Below, piece by piece: positions 43,062-55,104 of a stretch of DNA of 64,000 nt. Below the pieces are notes generated by a model that saw nothing but the letters and a program-made list of their open reading frames with translations, made no database searches and had not been told where the DNA came from. Numbering within the stretch: position 1 is the first letter of the stretch; the number at the start of each line of letters is the position of its first letter. Where the stretch lies: assembly GCF_030272615.1 (NCBI RefSeq), contig NC_081415.1, positions 233,003,303 through 233,067,302 of the forward strand, read 5' to 3'. Source of the stretch: Cryptomeria japonica. Taxonomy: Eukaryota > Streptophyta > Pinopsida > Cupressales > Cupressaceae. The position numbers were made by a program, and so were the translations under genes.

Positions 43062-45295
43062 TTGCATTTCTGCCAGTGCCTCTGCTATTGCCGATGGGGT
43101 GTCCTGTGCTGGTGGAGGTAAGTTATCTTTTATGGTGAGGTTAGGAACACTTCCAACCTTACTGTTACCCTTATCTATTTTCTGATATACCTTAGTAAAT
43201 GTTTTATCAACTTTCTGTCTTTCATTTTCTTCTCTTTTCTCTTTCTCAACAAAGAATATGTCCCACTTATCTGTTGTTTCATTTGAGCTATCTCTTTTAA
43301 TCTACTAGCCATGATGCTTACTTGTCGATGACCACTTGGAAAAATAGTCCTGTTAGCTTCAAATATCAAATCATCAATTTCTTGCTTAGAATTAACAAGA
43401 TGAACCGCTAATAGTGCCTCAACCTTCAATTTCTTATCTAGTTCCATAATAGACATTCTTTTAGCTTCAAGTCTCAGATATAAATCATTTGGGAGAACAT
43501 CTATAACTTCAATAAGAACCTTCTTATATATATCTAAGTACAAGATTATACTCACCTCAATAGTATCCTTATTAGAATCTTTAAAAGAATGATAGAACTT
43601 GCCAACATTACCAAGATTGCCATCTTGAGTTATTTCATTGATAAGTTCTACTGGTGAAAGAGTGCCAGATGCCTTTTGTTCTGGTTTCTTCTGTGTAACT
43701 TTCTTCTTCTTCGGACTACTGGGATCTCTCACATCTTGTTGTTTCTTTCTAAGTGTCCTTGTTTTCTTTGGTGATGGAGCAGGTGCCGGTGAGGCTTTTC
43801 TCTTCTTCCTTTCCACCCTTTTGAATTCTGTAGCCTTGTCATTATCAGAGTCGGATGAGGTAGCCACAAGAGAAATATGTGCTGCCGGTTACTGTTCCAA
43901 TTTTCTTTCTTGTTCAGCAACACCTCTCATCAGATCAAGTTTCAACAATCCCTTTTTAACAACTTCAACAAATTTTGAAGCATCTTTTATTATTGTCTCT
44001 CTTTTATTCCTTTTTACCAGTCTTTTGTAAGTTGTTTCTATGTTGGTCTGGATGCTTTATGCTGAACTATCTTATGCTCCTATGTTAAAGGTTTCGGGTC
44101 CTTAAAACCCATTTTTCATATTAATCAGAACATCACTCTCTATAGTTTCTGCAGTGCCAAAGATCTTTTCTGTTGGTTCCAATGGAGCATCTAGGAGTAT
44201 CTTGGCATAAGATTCCAAAATGTTTGAATCCACTTCATATCCCATCTCAGTTATCTAGATAGTTCTAGGTCTAACTGCCTCCATCCATACTTTATCTTTT
44301 TTAATTACAAAGCATATCTATTTGTCATATTTGTCAACAATGCTTTGAGGGATTCTTTCCCCTTGTCTAACTTTTGCTTGAAAGTCTTTGAAATACTCTT
44401 TTACATGCTTGTCACCATCTAAACCCATGCTAATAATTGCCTCCTTTATCTATTTTCCAATAGAAATATCATAGGCAAAGTCTTTGTGGCTTATACCGAG
44501 AATCCCCTTTGAGAAATATAGCATTAAACATACAAGTAAATTTCTAAATTTGAAAGTTCCTTTTTTATCACCTTTGATCTTATCCAAATTTTTTATTAGT
44601 TCATCTTTCAACCACTCACACAATTCAATTTTAGCATTGTTCATTATCATCTCATAGGCACTATGAATGCATAGACTTGAAACAAAATTCAACCTATTAG
44701 TATGTGCCACCTTATATCCAATAACCATACTAGCATATTTGACATTGTTATTAGTTATGTCGCTAAGCCTAAGTGATCTGTTATCTGATGTTGTGTCGGT
44801 TAAGTTCATAACCTCTTTTTTTGGAATTTTCTTTTTCTTCTCAAGCCTAGTGCTGGTAGAAGGTAAACCAGTAAAAGCCTTAATTGCTTCCTCAGTGATT
44901 TTGAAAACTGAGTCTAGCCACAAAAATTCACCGTGAACTCTGCTAAGAACATAACAAACAATATCATCTAAAAAATCAGGCATGTGAAGGATGTCTATGA
45001 ACCCTAAATCTTCCACAATCTTGTGTTCTGGTTTGACTAGACCTTGGTTGTCTGAGATAACATTCATGAACATGTTCTGTTAATCCTCCGAACCTAAATC
45101 TTCAATGTTACAATGAATGTATGCCCTAGGGTCTTCAACAAATACAACTCCCTTCAAGATTTTTGAAAATGCACCAATGGAGTCATCCAAATTAGCTATC
45201 TTAGGGATTATCTTAAAGACTAGTCTAGGTCGCTTGATATTTTCCACAATAGTAGGGTTTGCAATGAATTCAGGAATGGAAGATGAAGAAGCCAT
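43062..45295 (-). pseudogene. Family A ORF2, unknown protein (A2 copy, single frame with stops)
   Basis: The start is ATG 45295 (MASSSSIPEFIANPT), chosen over longer upstream openness by analogy with A1. The whole 2.2 kb stays in one frame, interrupted by about eight to ten stops. It has YVLSRVHGEFLWLDS, FKITEEAIKAFTGLPSTS, GDKKGTFKFRNLLVCLMLYF, ICFVIKKDK, ITEMGYEVD, a basic tail (KRKASPAPAPSPKKTRTLRK) and LPNDLYLRLEAKRMSIMELD, which matches LPNELYLHIDNRWKYAMDLE of A3. A Lys-rich C-terminal coil follows, then DNLPPPAQDT just before the break. One stop (RTI*ITEM, Trp in A1) fits a G-to-A change. Confidence 0.72.
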
Positions 45296-45596
45296 GTCAT
45301 AAGATAAATACCTTTTAACTGAAAACCTTGGGTGCCTTGAAAATCTTGTTGCTTTTCTTCTTGAATGTTGGTGCTCAACTCGTGTGCTCTTTGAATGCTT
45401 GAATGCTTGGTGAGTCAAAATGAGAGACTTCAATGCTTTATAACCAAAAAGTTAACTTACAACCGCAATAAATGCTTCACCGGTTAAGTAAATACTCAAC
45501 ATATGTGCCGGTAAAGAAAAATTATGACTTCTTACCACCATAGGAGGGTAAAATTCATGATCTTCAATTGGTTGCCTTACCCCTAAGAATTATTCC

Positions 45597-46652
45597 TTAG
45601 TTAGATGAAGAATCTCCTACCAGTGCAAGATTGCTCCGTTCTACCGATGCAGAGACAGATTCATCATTTCTCTGATCTCTCTTCTTGACCCATTGTTTAG
45701 TGAATTCTTACTTGATCTCATTCACCTTTTCCTTGCCTTTATCATTAGATCCTCTATTGTTTGCTAGTACATTCTTGCTTCTGCAAAATCTTGCAATATG
45801 CCCAATCTTGTTACATGCATAACATGTTACATTGTTTCTTTGAATAGCTTTTCCATAACCTTAACCAGTTTGAGTTCTGTATTGATTAGATAGATGTCCA
45901 AATCTACCACAAACATAGCATTTTACATTCATTCTGCAATTATTTGAGTTATGACCATGTTTATTGCATTTGGAACATTGACCGGTGGATGAGTTTGTAT
46001 TCTGATTATTCCTAAATCTGCACTGATTTTCTCTATTGCCAAATTTGATGCAATTAAAATATTTTCCATTGAATTTATAAGCATTGGGTTTCCTTACCGG
46101 TTTGCTATGATCATGATTGTTTGCAGCTCCAGAACTTTCTCCATGTTCAAATCCAAGTCCAATTGTTTCTCCATCAGGTTTTTGACTTTTCAACATATCA
46201 TCAAGCTTGTTTGAACTCTTTTTGAATTTGTCCTTGTATTCATTTGCAGTGACCAACTCACCTTCCAGGGTGCTAACTTGTCTCATAAGTTCCTTTTTGT
46301 CATGTTGCATGTGCCTCAGAGATTCATCTGATCTTTCATTAAGTCTTTTGGCCAAATCTTCCTCATTCTTCTTTCTATCTTCAATATCTTTACATAGTCT
46401 CATGGTTAAATCCTGCATCTCATTCTTCATGTTACCGTTCTCTTGTCTCAGTTTCTCTACAATATCTCTGAGAGTTTCTTTTTCTTCATCATCTTGTTTT
46501 TTCAATTTCTCATGTAATTCTTTTCTCATGTTCTGTGCCCTGGCCATGTTTTCTTGAAGTGCTTTGATGAATTCCCGAGTAATTCTGAGTTCATCTTCCA
46601 GTTTGATATTCTTCAATTTTTCTGCATCAAAATCTTCAAGAGCTCCTTCCAA
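45597..46652 (-). pseudogene. Family A ORF1: coiled-coil, four-knuckle CCHC protein (A2, best preserved)
   Basis: A 264-codon open frame from 46652 (MEGALEDFDAEKLK) with a first stop at 45861 and continuation in frame to 45597. Residues about 1-165 are a nearly continuous coiled coil (LEDELRITREFIKALQENMA, NERSDESLRHMQHDKKELMR). Knuckles: C.KFGNRENQC (first pair decayed), CSKCNKHGHNSNNC, CYVCGRFGHLSNQ with Tyr for the last Cys, and CYACNKIGHIARFC after the stop. The same layout occurs in A1 and A3. The likely role is Gag-like RNA binding, inferred from knuckles and position. Confidence 0.78.
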
Positions 46653-46730
46653 TTGTTATCTCAAGCTTTCGATTGGTACCGATTTCAGAATCTTCCTCAA
46701 GCTGTTAGGCTTCTACAAATAGAGGACCAG

Positions 46731-46743
46731 GCTCTAATACCAA
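46731..46743 (-). promoter_or_regulatory. Primer binding site of A2 (one change)
   Basis: The minus strand reads TTGGTATTAGAGC beside the LTR end, one transition from TTGGTATCAGAGC. Confidence 0.85.
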
Positions 46744-46744
46744 T

Positions 46745-47671
46745 TGTTAGATATTTGGTTAACCTTAAAGACACTGAGAGGGGGGGGGGGGCGGGGTTAA
46801 TCAGTGTATAACCGGTAGATGAAATATTTAAACTTATTTGCAACTTTATAACTAGAATTGATATACTAGTAAGAAAATAACAATGCATTAAAGAGGAAAA
46901 AAAGAATCAACATCAATGCACACCATAACACATATATTTTTGGCGAGGAAACCCGATAAGGAAAAAACCTCGATGGGATTTGTGACCCACAATATTTACT
47001 CACTAGCCAATATGAATAAATATTACTTAGTACAATAGGGGCCTGCACATGTAGGAAGGCAAACTGCCTAGAGCTCATTGCTCAACAACAAAAATGGAGT
47101 CCCACTGACTACACAATTGGATGGTTAAATCCAATAACAATGTACTGCTTCAAAATAGCATCTGCAATGCTAGATTTAGTACCACTTTAAGCTCTGTTTG
47201 ATACCTCTTCCAAAACCTTGTTGGTAAATAATATTTGTTGTGCTCTACTTCTTATTCACTCTTAAAATAAATACATCAAAGTGCATATACAATTATCCAG
47301 TATCATACATACATTTCATTACCTACTTCGCATACAACTACTCACAAAATGACCTACAAGATCTCATACATATACGAGTCTTTATAATACATCATGTTAG
47401 CTATACAATTACAATTTACATTACATAAACAATATTGTTTCCTAGTTGGCTTTGGATGCCGGTATGATCTGTTGCCGATTTAAATTGGATGCCGGTGTGA
47501 ATAAGCCTTGTAGTATCTGCCAATGCTGGTAGGTGAAGTCTTTTGCCGGTATAACTTGTGAACCATGTTGAACCTTGTTTCCACTTAGTTGAGCCTAGTT
47601 GCCACTTAGTTGAACCTAGTTTCCATCAATGACAACATCTACCATTCTCATCTGAGTGTATAATGCCAACA
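46745..47671 (-). repeat. 5' LTR of A2 (927 bp)
   Basis: TGTTGGCATTATAC ... CTAACA on the minus strand, similar to the A1 LTR across its length. It carries the G-run (46780-46791, then C and four G), the GGAAAAAACCTCGATGGGAT block and the CCTGCACATG.AGGAAGGC block. Confidence 0.82.
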
Positions 47672-47765
47672 CAACTTTAGTTTTTATCTTGCACTTGACC
47701 AAGTGCTATTTGTTTGGGGCACTTAGGCCCCTAACATTCCATGTGAGCATCATGGCAACTGGGGA
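47672..47765 (-). pseudogene. LINE ORF2 start (endonuclease N-terminus)
   Basis: The minus strand reads MLTWNVRGLSAPNK then a stop and HLVKCKIKTKV up to the A2 LTR edge. WNVRGL is the standard start of the L1-type plant endonuclease. The next expected block ('.IVLLQETKL') is found at 5272-5240, so this is probably the missing N-terminus of that fragment. Confidence 0.8.
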
Positions 47766-49400
47766 AGGGGACCTCCCTTCCATGTTTTCAACATTTCAAT
47801 GATTTTTAATTTGTCCATCTGTTGAACCTGGTTGATTTATCAATTCAGTTATTGTTTTTCTACTCCTTTTGTAGTTCTGTTATTTTCCACAATTAGGTTT
47901 TAGTTTATTAGGGGCATTTTTTTCAAAGCCAAGATCTTTTGATATTAGATTTTCTTTAAATACTTCCATCTCCTCTTCCACCTCCACCTAATCATCAAAC
48001 AAGATCACATTCTCATTTATCTCCATAGCATCCAATTACATAATCATCTTGATGAGTTTTTCTTTCTCTGCCTATTTATCAAGAATCACCTCTAAGCGTT
48101 CTGATGAAGCATCCTAGAATTTCATCCTTTCGCTCCCTTCATCTTCTGGGTTCTTCTCCTTAGAGGATACTTTTTCAACACCGATATTAATTACAAATTT
48201 CTTATCTTCATTGTTAACCTTCTACCTAGGTGTGGTTTGAATTTCATTCTTTTGGGAATTTTCAAGGGGGTATTGTAGATGTTCTTCTCTATCTATCTCT
48301 GAACTATCTTCTTTTGAACTCCATTTTATTTTGCATCCTTCCTTATCTGGTATTTTGTTAGGCTTCTCCACAATAGTCTCTGTGTTTATATCTATCTTTC
48401 TACCTACTTTACAATTAACCTTCTATTGTTCCTCCACTAGGCAGACACTTGCTGGCCCCGATAGGTCTGATAAGTGAGGGTGACCTTCCAATTCTTGATC
48501 TAAAATATGATAATCTCTAGTGCTTATCACCCTCGACTCATCCCTACATGTTAAATGTATGTGATAGAAGACCTCTGGACATAAGTATCATCTACCATAT
48601 ATTCCTCTTTCTAACAGAAGAATTTACCTCTACATTCGACCACAATGAGTCTATCAGGTAATTTTCCATTTGTGTGAGGAGGCCATCGATTGGTATTTCT
48701 TCTTATGCACTACTTTAGGGATCACGCTCTATTCATACCTATTAATACTTGTTATCATTACCACCGAAGAGCATTCATTTTTACCATGATCAACCAATTT
48801 ACACCTTGGTCATAATGTTAAGTGATCTTCCTTTACTATTTTGTGATTCCATCTCCCCTCACTTGACACTAGGTCAATTTCCAATAGAAGAGCTCCTACT
48901 TGTGAGTTTTCTTTCCTAAATTCAAAGGGCGGTCACTATCTTTGCTTCTGCCAAAGATCCTTCAACTTGATCCATGGTAGTTCCTTTTCCCTTTTATGAT
49001 TTTGCTATCTTTGGATGCCAATCAACTGTACATTCCTATTACATTGCCTCTAATCCCATCCTTTCTTGAAGACTTTAGGGCTTTGCTGTTGATAGTGGAG
49101 GTATATGATTTTATACACCAAGGGTCCACACTCAAATACCCATTGTGGTCTATAATTCTTGTAGTCCTCAAAGGAAGTGTTTGGGAGTCCATATTTATTC
49201 TGCGTTAATCGGTTTGATTCATAAGCCTACCATCCACCCCTTATCTTTGTCTTAAAAATTTCCATGGGGATATCCTTATCTATTTCCTCTCCCCCTCTTA
49301 TCGACTGCAAGCCATTGCCATGCACCTTCTGTTTAGACGAGGTGTCAATGTGTCACTCCTACTCCTTCTCCTACCTACTCTCGCATGAAACTTTGCTCCT
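47766..49400 (-). pseudogene. LINE ORF1 remnant
   Basis: Decayed ORF1 directly upstream of the endonuclease. A single CCHC-type knuckle is visible at about 48820-48770 (PRC.LVDHGKNEC, the first Cys replaced by a stop), the zinc finger usual at the end of plant LINE ORF1. Upstream there is weak coding to about 49388. Downstream is a Lys/Glu-rich region in broken frames (48500-47800). It binds LINE RNA in living relatives. Confidence 0.6.
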
Positions 49401-49585
49401 TTCCAATTAAAAAAGAGCAAATGTACATTTTTAATTTAAAGAGCACATACACGTTTATAATTTAAAGAATGTGTATGTGTTTTGGCTCATATTTTCCAAG
49501 CCTTAATACGTATGCAATTTTTGAAATTATTAAAAACACATATGCGTTTCGTTTGTTTTAGGCATTTTTTTGCTAGTGGCCACCT
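49401..49585. other. Probable LINE 5' UTR or flank
   Basis: Non-coding, AT-rich, with three copies of a motif like AACACATAYACGTTTAYAATTTAAAGA. It is the left flank of the solo LTR. Confidence 0.35.
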
Positions 49586-49590
49586 CTTTG
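49586..49590. repeat. Left target-site duplication of the solo LTR (CTTTG)
   Basis: CTTTG immediately before TGTAGGTCCC; exact copy at 50645-50649. Confidence 0.93.
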
Positions 49591-50644
49591 TGTAGGTCCC
49601 GGAGACAACTGAGAGGGGGGGTGAATTAGTTGTCTAATAAATTCAAACCAAAATCTTATTAACCAACTTAATGCTTAATACGGGTAAGACAGTTAAGTGT
49701 GTCGGTAAATAGTATTAATAGGAAATGCTATACTGGTAAGAATTAATGCATGAAACATAAGCACAAAGTCATCCACAACACATGACACAAATATTTGGAC
49801 GTGGAAACCCTGTAAGGGGAAAAACCATGGTGGGAAACCTTACCCACAATTAGATGATACTACTGCAGATAGTAAGTGTACAAAGAGGGGTCTGCACATG
49901 CAGAAAGGTCAACAGCCTAGAGCTCATTGCTCAAACACAAATGGGAGTCACACTGACTACAGTTGGATGGTTAAATCCAATGAGAATGTACTGCACAAAA
50001 TAGCATCTTCATATGCTGGATTTAGTACCGGTGTAATGCTGATATGCTTTTACAAAAATCTAACTTCACCTTCAAATGATGTCTTCGTGTATATCTCTGC
50101 TTGATCTCGCATATATGCTTCCTTAAATATTTTTCGCATTCTACACTTGATCTTACGATTAAGATCTTACATTTATACCATACCCTAAGACCAATTTTAG
50201 TAGGTCGGCTCTACAAGATATTACAATAAAACATTTTACAAATAATACAATATCTGATGTAATGACCAATTGAACATGTTAGCTTAATGTATTTACAACA
50301 ATAATAAATCATCTCCATAGCATGCCATACTGATCTGGAAAAGATAAACCTACTGGTGTAACCCTAGATAACGTAGACCTATTTGCCGATAAAAGAAAAT
50401 ATGCAAATAAGAATATACCAATGATTATTACTTCAAAGAAAAGTGTCCACATGATGTCTTCGACATTACCAAGTGTCTTCCATGTCATTGCAGGTACCGG
50501 TGAACATTATATCCTACCGGTTAACCATATACCGGTGACTATTTGAACAGTTTACTGATTGCCGGTGAATGTTGTTGGATCTCCAAAGTAGGTGAATTTA
50601 GCTGGTGTTGACATCAATGACAAAACCATACCAAAATACCAACA
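49591..50644 (-). repeat. Copia solo LTR (1054 bp)
   Basis: It starts TGTTGGTATTTTGGTATGG on the minus strand (50644) and ends CCGGGACCTACA (49591). It is the reverse complement of the Copia E LTR along its length and is flanked by perfect 5-bp CTTTG duplications. No internal sequence is left, so it arose by LTR-LTR recombination of a full copy. It contains many ACCGGT/GCCGGT words. Confidence 0.93.
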
Positions 50645-50649
50645 CTTTG
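50645..50649. repeat. Right target-site duplication of the solo LTR (CTTTG)
   Basis: Matches 49586-49590. Confidence 0.93.
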
Positions 50650-51572
50650 TTCACCATTGTGGTGCACTTACCCAATAAGCACATCCAAACCTCAAAATGA
50701 TAAGTATGTTGATATGTTGAAGCTTGGTTGGATGTGGTTTCTCATTGATCCAACATGACGATATTGTAAAGGTGGTTGAGTGATGAAATTGACATCATAA
50801 TGATAGTATATGAAGAGATGGTGAAAATGAGAGAGGAGTCCTCAATTTAGAGAATTTTCATAAGTAAAATAAATGGCCAATATTTAATCTCAAATGTAGG
50901 GTTAGGATTGAATAGGAGTATGGTCCTAGATTGGAGGCTTAGCCTTGTGACAAGTGTCACAAGGAGAAGTGATGTGTAAGGCTAAGTATGCTCACTCATG
51001 GGAAATCTCATGAAAGGGGACATGTCTATGGCATGTGTAAGAGATAGGTTGACTTGTGAAATGCACATGTGTAAAAGGTAGAGCTAGTGAAAGTGACATG
51101 TGTAAGAGGTAGGGTGGCTATAATGTGACCTTTCATTCTCACACGTGTGAGAAAGATGAGGGTAAGGACACTTGTCACATGATGCAAATTTTATATCTTG
51201 TTTCATGTAAATAGATTCAAGGGCTAGGATTGAGTGGAAAAGGATCGAGGGTGATGAGGAATTAGATATTAGGAAAAAATGGTAATGAGGATTAATTAGA
51301 TTAAATTGAGTAATTAAGTAGGTATTAATTAATTGATTTAGTAATAGGATTTGTAGGATAAGGTTAGGCAAAATTAATTAAATGTAAATTTATTTAACTT
51401 ATGGTGAAGGATAAAGGTGAAGGTTAAACTTAATTAAATAAATGTAAATTTATTTAATTGAGGGTGAGGGGTAAAGACAAAGGATTAATTAAATAAATAA
51501 TAAATATTTTTTTAATTGGCTAGAATTGGATAAGATTAAGTGTGGCTAGGTATGGACAAATTTGTATCTACA
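50650..51572 (-). repeat. Probable Gypsy LTR (element D), left end unresolved
   Basis: No coding. AT-rich with AATTAAATAAATGTAAATTTATTTAA repeats (51370-51520) like the Gypsy B LTR. It ends in ATCTACA followed by a purine tract on the minus strand (51573-51588), the same junction type as 6622/6623. The LTR's other end was not found, possibly because the solo LTR sits within it. Confidence 0.45.
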
Positions 51573-51588
51573 TTTTACCCCTCTTTGA
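51573..51588 (-). promoter_or_regulatory. Purine tract next to LTR D
   Basis: The minus strand reads TCAAAGAGGGGTAAAA then TGTAGATAC, closely matching the Gypsy B tract TCAAAGAGGGGCAAA then TGCAGACAC. Confidence 0.6.
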
Positions 51589-52409
51589 TATAACATCATG
51601 AAGTGATGTTATATGAAAGAATAATAAATATAATAGATATAAAGGGATAAGGATTGGTAGCATGATGCCCCAGGCATAGGTGGGATAGGAAGGATGGAAA
51701 TGAGGTAGTGGTATGCCCCCTCAAGAGGACATGTGAGTTCAGAGTACATGAGTGTGATCTTGAAATAAATAGGACTAGAGGATTAAGGATGTGAAAAGGA
51801 TAAGGATGATGAAGGGTGGATAAGTGGAATAATGGAGGAGAATCTTGCTGCAATGGTATGAGAAACTTGGATTTGATATTCTACTTGATGTTATGGACCA
51901 ATGTATGAGGAGCTGAGATGATAGTGTGTCAAGTACATGATAGAAAAGGTCAAGTGAAAACATATGCCTTATGACACCATGATGTGGAAGACTATGACAT
52001 CTTTACGACAATAGGATGCAAAGACCATGATAAATGCAAACAATGATAACCTACACAAGCAACAAGAAAGAATGCACAATAAACAAATTTTTTTCCCCTA
52101 GTTAAGTTGAAAACCAATTGATGGATTGATTGAAGAGGATAGCAATGTTAATGTTAAGAACAATTCATACCCCAAGGATTGGGAAGGATACATCCCATGA
52201 TGATAATTGGATTAAATATTGATTTTAATAGATTATCAATTGGTTTAGATTAATATGATGGATTGATTAAGGATGATGTAATACATTGCAAGATTGGATT
52301 GTATGGATTAGGATTGATTGCATTTGGTTGGACTGGTTTAGGATTTTTGGATTATAGGGATGAAAGGAGGATATATGGATTGGATAGGATATGAAGAGGA
52401 TAAATGAAT
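51589..52409. other. Non-coding interior of element D or flank
   Basis: No supported gene. There are repeated GGATTGATT/GGATTAGGATTG words (52130-52380). ATGCCCCCTC at 51713 also occurs at 6721 in Gypsy B, close to the purine tract in both, consistent with a related element 3' end. Confidence 0.35.
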
Positions 52410-53492
52410 TGTTAAATATTCGAGCAACTGAGAGGGGGAGGTGAATCAGTTGATGACTTAAACATTTTCTTCAATACATTCACACATCCAAAATAACCAA
52501 CAAAATTAGTTAAAGAAGATATAACATGAAAGAACATACAAAAAATAGATCACACAAAGAACACTAGATATGCTGTGGAAAAACCAAGAAGGGAAAAACC
52601 ATGGAGAATGTTAATTCTCAATATATAGCACCGATTAAGGTGACATTGGTTAAAGTGATTTTTACAAAGGGTGGCTCATTGCATGAGGGCTCACTACCCA
52701 GAAAAAGGCTCATTGTCGAAGGAAGAAGAAAGAAAAAGAGAATCCACCACTATAAGAGAGTTTGCAATACCAAAACTATTTGTGGTTCCTTAGCTACAAT
52801 ACACTTCATACATCATTATCGGATTAGTATTTTTCAATCTCACACATCTTCTATATATCATACATCAGATCATCCACATACTCATATTGTCCCTAAAAAA
52901 CATAATCTTCTAAGTTAGCCAAGACATAGATTTGAAATAGGCCAACACAAATCATTTTGGTGGTGGGAAGGAATTTGAAGTAGACCATACTGTAACACAC
53001 ATCATGAGTCAGATCAACATGTTACATACATCACAAAGTCTGGACCCAAATCATGACTCACACACTATGTAAATCCCATTACCCATCCTTGAATTCCAGA
53101 CCTAATCTGAACCCAAAATAGCACTACCCAACACAACAAAAAGAAGAATGGAAATAAGATACTTATGACTACAATAAAAAAAACTATATCCAGTAAGAAA
53201 AGAAATACAGATAACCATCAACACAATCAATCAACACTGAATATCATATGTACCACATCTTCAGGAGCACCAAAGATTCTAGGAACACATCTTTTGGATC
53301 ACCACATCTTCTAGATCACCAACTCATATGTTGACATCAATGACAATAATTAATGACAACCATCAACATCACATTTGCAACAAAATTCCCCTTTGTCATT
53401 GATGCCAACATCCACCAACAACAAACACATAACACATAATTCTCTATGCATCATCAGAGCAGTATCTCTGCACATCTCTACATATCATCACA
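52410..53492 (-). repeat. 3' LTR of Copia C (1083 bp)
   Basis: The plus strand runs TGTTAAATATTCGAGCAACTG ... ATCATCACA, with the same GAGAGGGGGAGGTGAATCAGTTG end block and a GAAAAACCAAGAAGGGAAAAACCATGG block as the other Copia-type LTRs. No partner LTR is in the window; the inner edge is set by the purine tract. Confidence 0.75.
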
Positions 53493-53505
53493 TATCTCCC
53501 CCTTT
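53493..53505 (-). promoter_or_regulatory. Polypurine tract of Copia C
   Basis: The minus strand reads AAAGGGGGAGATA before the LTR start TGTGATGATATG. Confidence 0.8.
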
Positions 53506-53610
53506 GACATCAAGGACAAAGGAAGACATGACTCCCTTTATGAAACTTACTCCTGCTCCCCCTAAGAGGAAGCACCTAAGCATCAATCCAAATAATAATA
53601 TACAAGTAGT

Positions 53611-55080
53611 TCACTGGACCAATGCACAACCAAATGTACAACAATTAAAATCAGGAAGGGGTAATACTCCTAATTTTTGTCGGAGATAGTCAAAAGTATC
53701 TTTACACAATGCCTTTGTGAAGATATCTACAATATTCTCTTTTGTAGGTACATACTCAAGCTTTACTTCATTATACAACACCTTTTCTCTCAAGAAATGA
53801 TATCAAATAGATATATGCTTTATTTTGGAATGTTGTACCAGATTATTAGAAATGTTTATTGCACTAGTGTCATCACACATGATTGATATGGGTTCATTGA
53901 ATATTACACCAATATCCTTCAAAGTCCACTTCATCCAAATAATCTGAGTGCAACATGAAGATGCTGCAATATATTCTGCTTTAGCTTTAGATAATGATAC
54001 ATAATCCCGCTTCTTGCTTGACCAATCAACCAATCGGGAGCCAAGAAAGAATGTTCCACCACTTGTAGTTTTCCTATCATCAACACTTTCGACCCAATCT
54101 GCATCTGTTTAAGCTGTTCGAGTAAAATTTGAATTTCTGGGATACCACAAACCAAACTCTTATGTTCCTTTTAGATATCTGAAAATTCTTTTTACTGCCA
54201 CAACATGTAATTCTTTTGGTTCTTGCTGAAATCTAACTGCCAAATAAACTACATACATAATATCCAGTCTGGTAGCAATCAAATATAATAGTCCTTCAAT
54301 CATTGATCTATACGGACTTGCATTAGTTTAAGGAGATTTATCCTTTTTAATTAACTTGCATCTGATGGTCATAGGTGTACACATCGGTTTGGAATTCTCC
54401 AACCCAAACTTCTTCAACAATTCCTTAATGTATTTAGATGGAGAAATGAAAATTCCTTTGTCATTCTGATTTACTTGCAAACCAAGAAAGAAATTTAACT
54501 CACCGATCATGGACATCTCAAATTCCTTCTACATTTCATTAGCAAAATTCCTACACATGCCTTCATTTCCTCCAAATATTTTGTCATCAACATATACTAC
54601 AACAATCAAGATTCTACCAAAGTCATTTTTGAAATATAAATTATTGTTCGCAGATCCCTTCTGAAAACCTTGGTCAATTAAATACTTATCTACCCTTCCA
54701 TACCAAGCTCTAGGAGCTTGTTTCAATCCATACAAAGAATTCTTGAATCTTCAAACAATGTTTAGATAATCTTTAAACTTAAATCCTTTTGATTGTTCAA
54801 TGTAAACTTCTTCTTTCATCTCTCCATTCAAAAATACCGACTTCACATCCATTTGATAAACCTTGAAATCTTTAAAAGCTACAAAATCCAAAAACATCTT
54901 GATTGCCTCCATTTGAGAAATAGGTGCATATGTTTCTTCAAATTCAATGCCTTCAACTTGTGTGTAACCCTTGTAAATCAAATTTTCTTTATTTCTCACA
55001 ACTTTTCCATCCTCATCCAACTTGTTTCAGAATACCCATTTTGTTACAATTACATTTTTATTTTCTGGTCTATGAACTAG
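53611..55080 (-). pseudogene. Copia C reverse transcriptase and RNase H
   Basis: RT blocks on the minus strand: ENKNVIVTKWVF, NLIYKGYTQVEGIEFEETYA, VYQMDVKSVFLNGEMKEEVY (about 54870), [20 protein letters not shown] (about 54730), IVVVYVDDKIFGG (about 54590; catalytic DD intact) and MSMIGELNFFLGLQV. RNase H follows with RSMIEGLLYL, TDADW (about 54090), DRKTTSGGTFFLGSRLVDW, LSKAKAEYIAA, ICDDTSAINIS (as MCDDTSA) and VDIFTKALCKDTFDYLRQKL to 53611. Several stops and frame changes. Confidence 0.88.
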
Positions 55081-55104
55081 TTCCCATGTCTGATTATTCT
55101 CAAT

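Larger units (their letters stand above)
43050..47671 (-). mobile_element. Family A LTR element, copy A2 (3' end missing)
   Basis: Minus-strand copy with LTR (47671-46745), decayed primer site, ORF1 (46652-45597) and ORF2 (45295 to the break at about 43050). The C-terminal part of ORF2, the purine tract and the 3' LTR are lost at the junction with the Gypsy B LTR. No pol. Its outer LTR edge abuts LINE endonuclease codons. Confidence 0.85.

Noticed and set aside
47635-47671. Ending the A1/A2 LTRs at GATGACA (3690 and 47634)
   Set aside because: Similarity between the two copies continues to CCAACA (3739 and 47671), which also matches the TGTTGG start of Copia E, so the longer boundary is better.
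52601-52918. Plus-strand ORF of 105 codons
   Set aside because: It lies inside the Copia C LTR, opposite to the element, with no recognisable domain.
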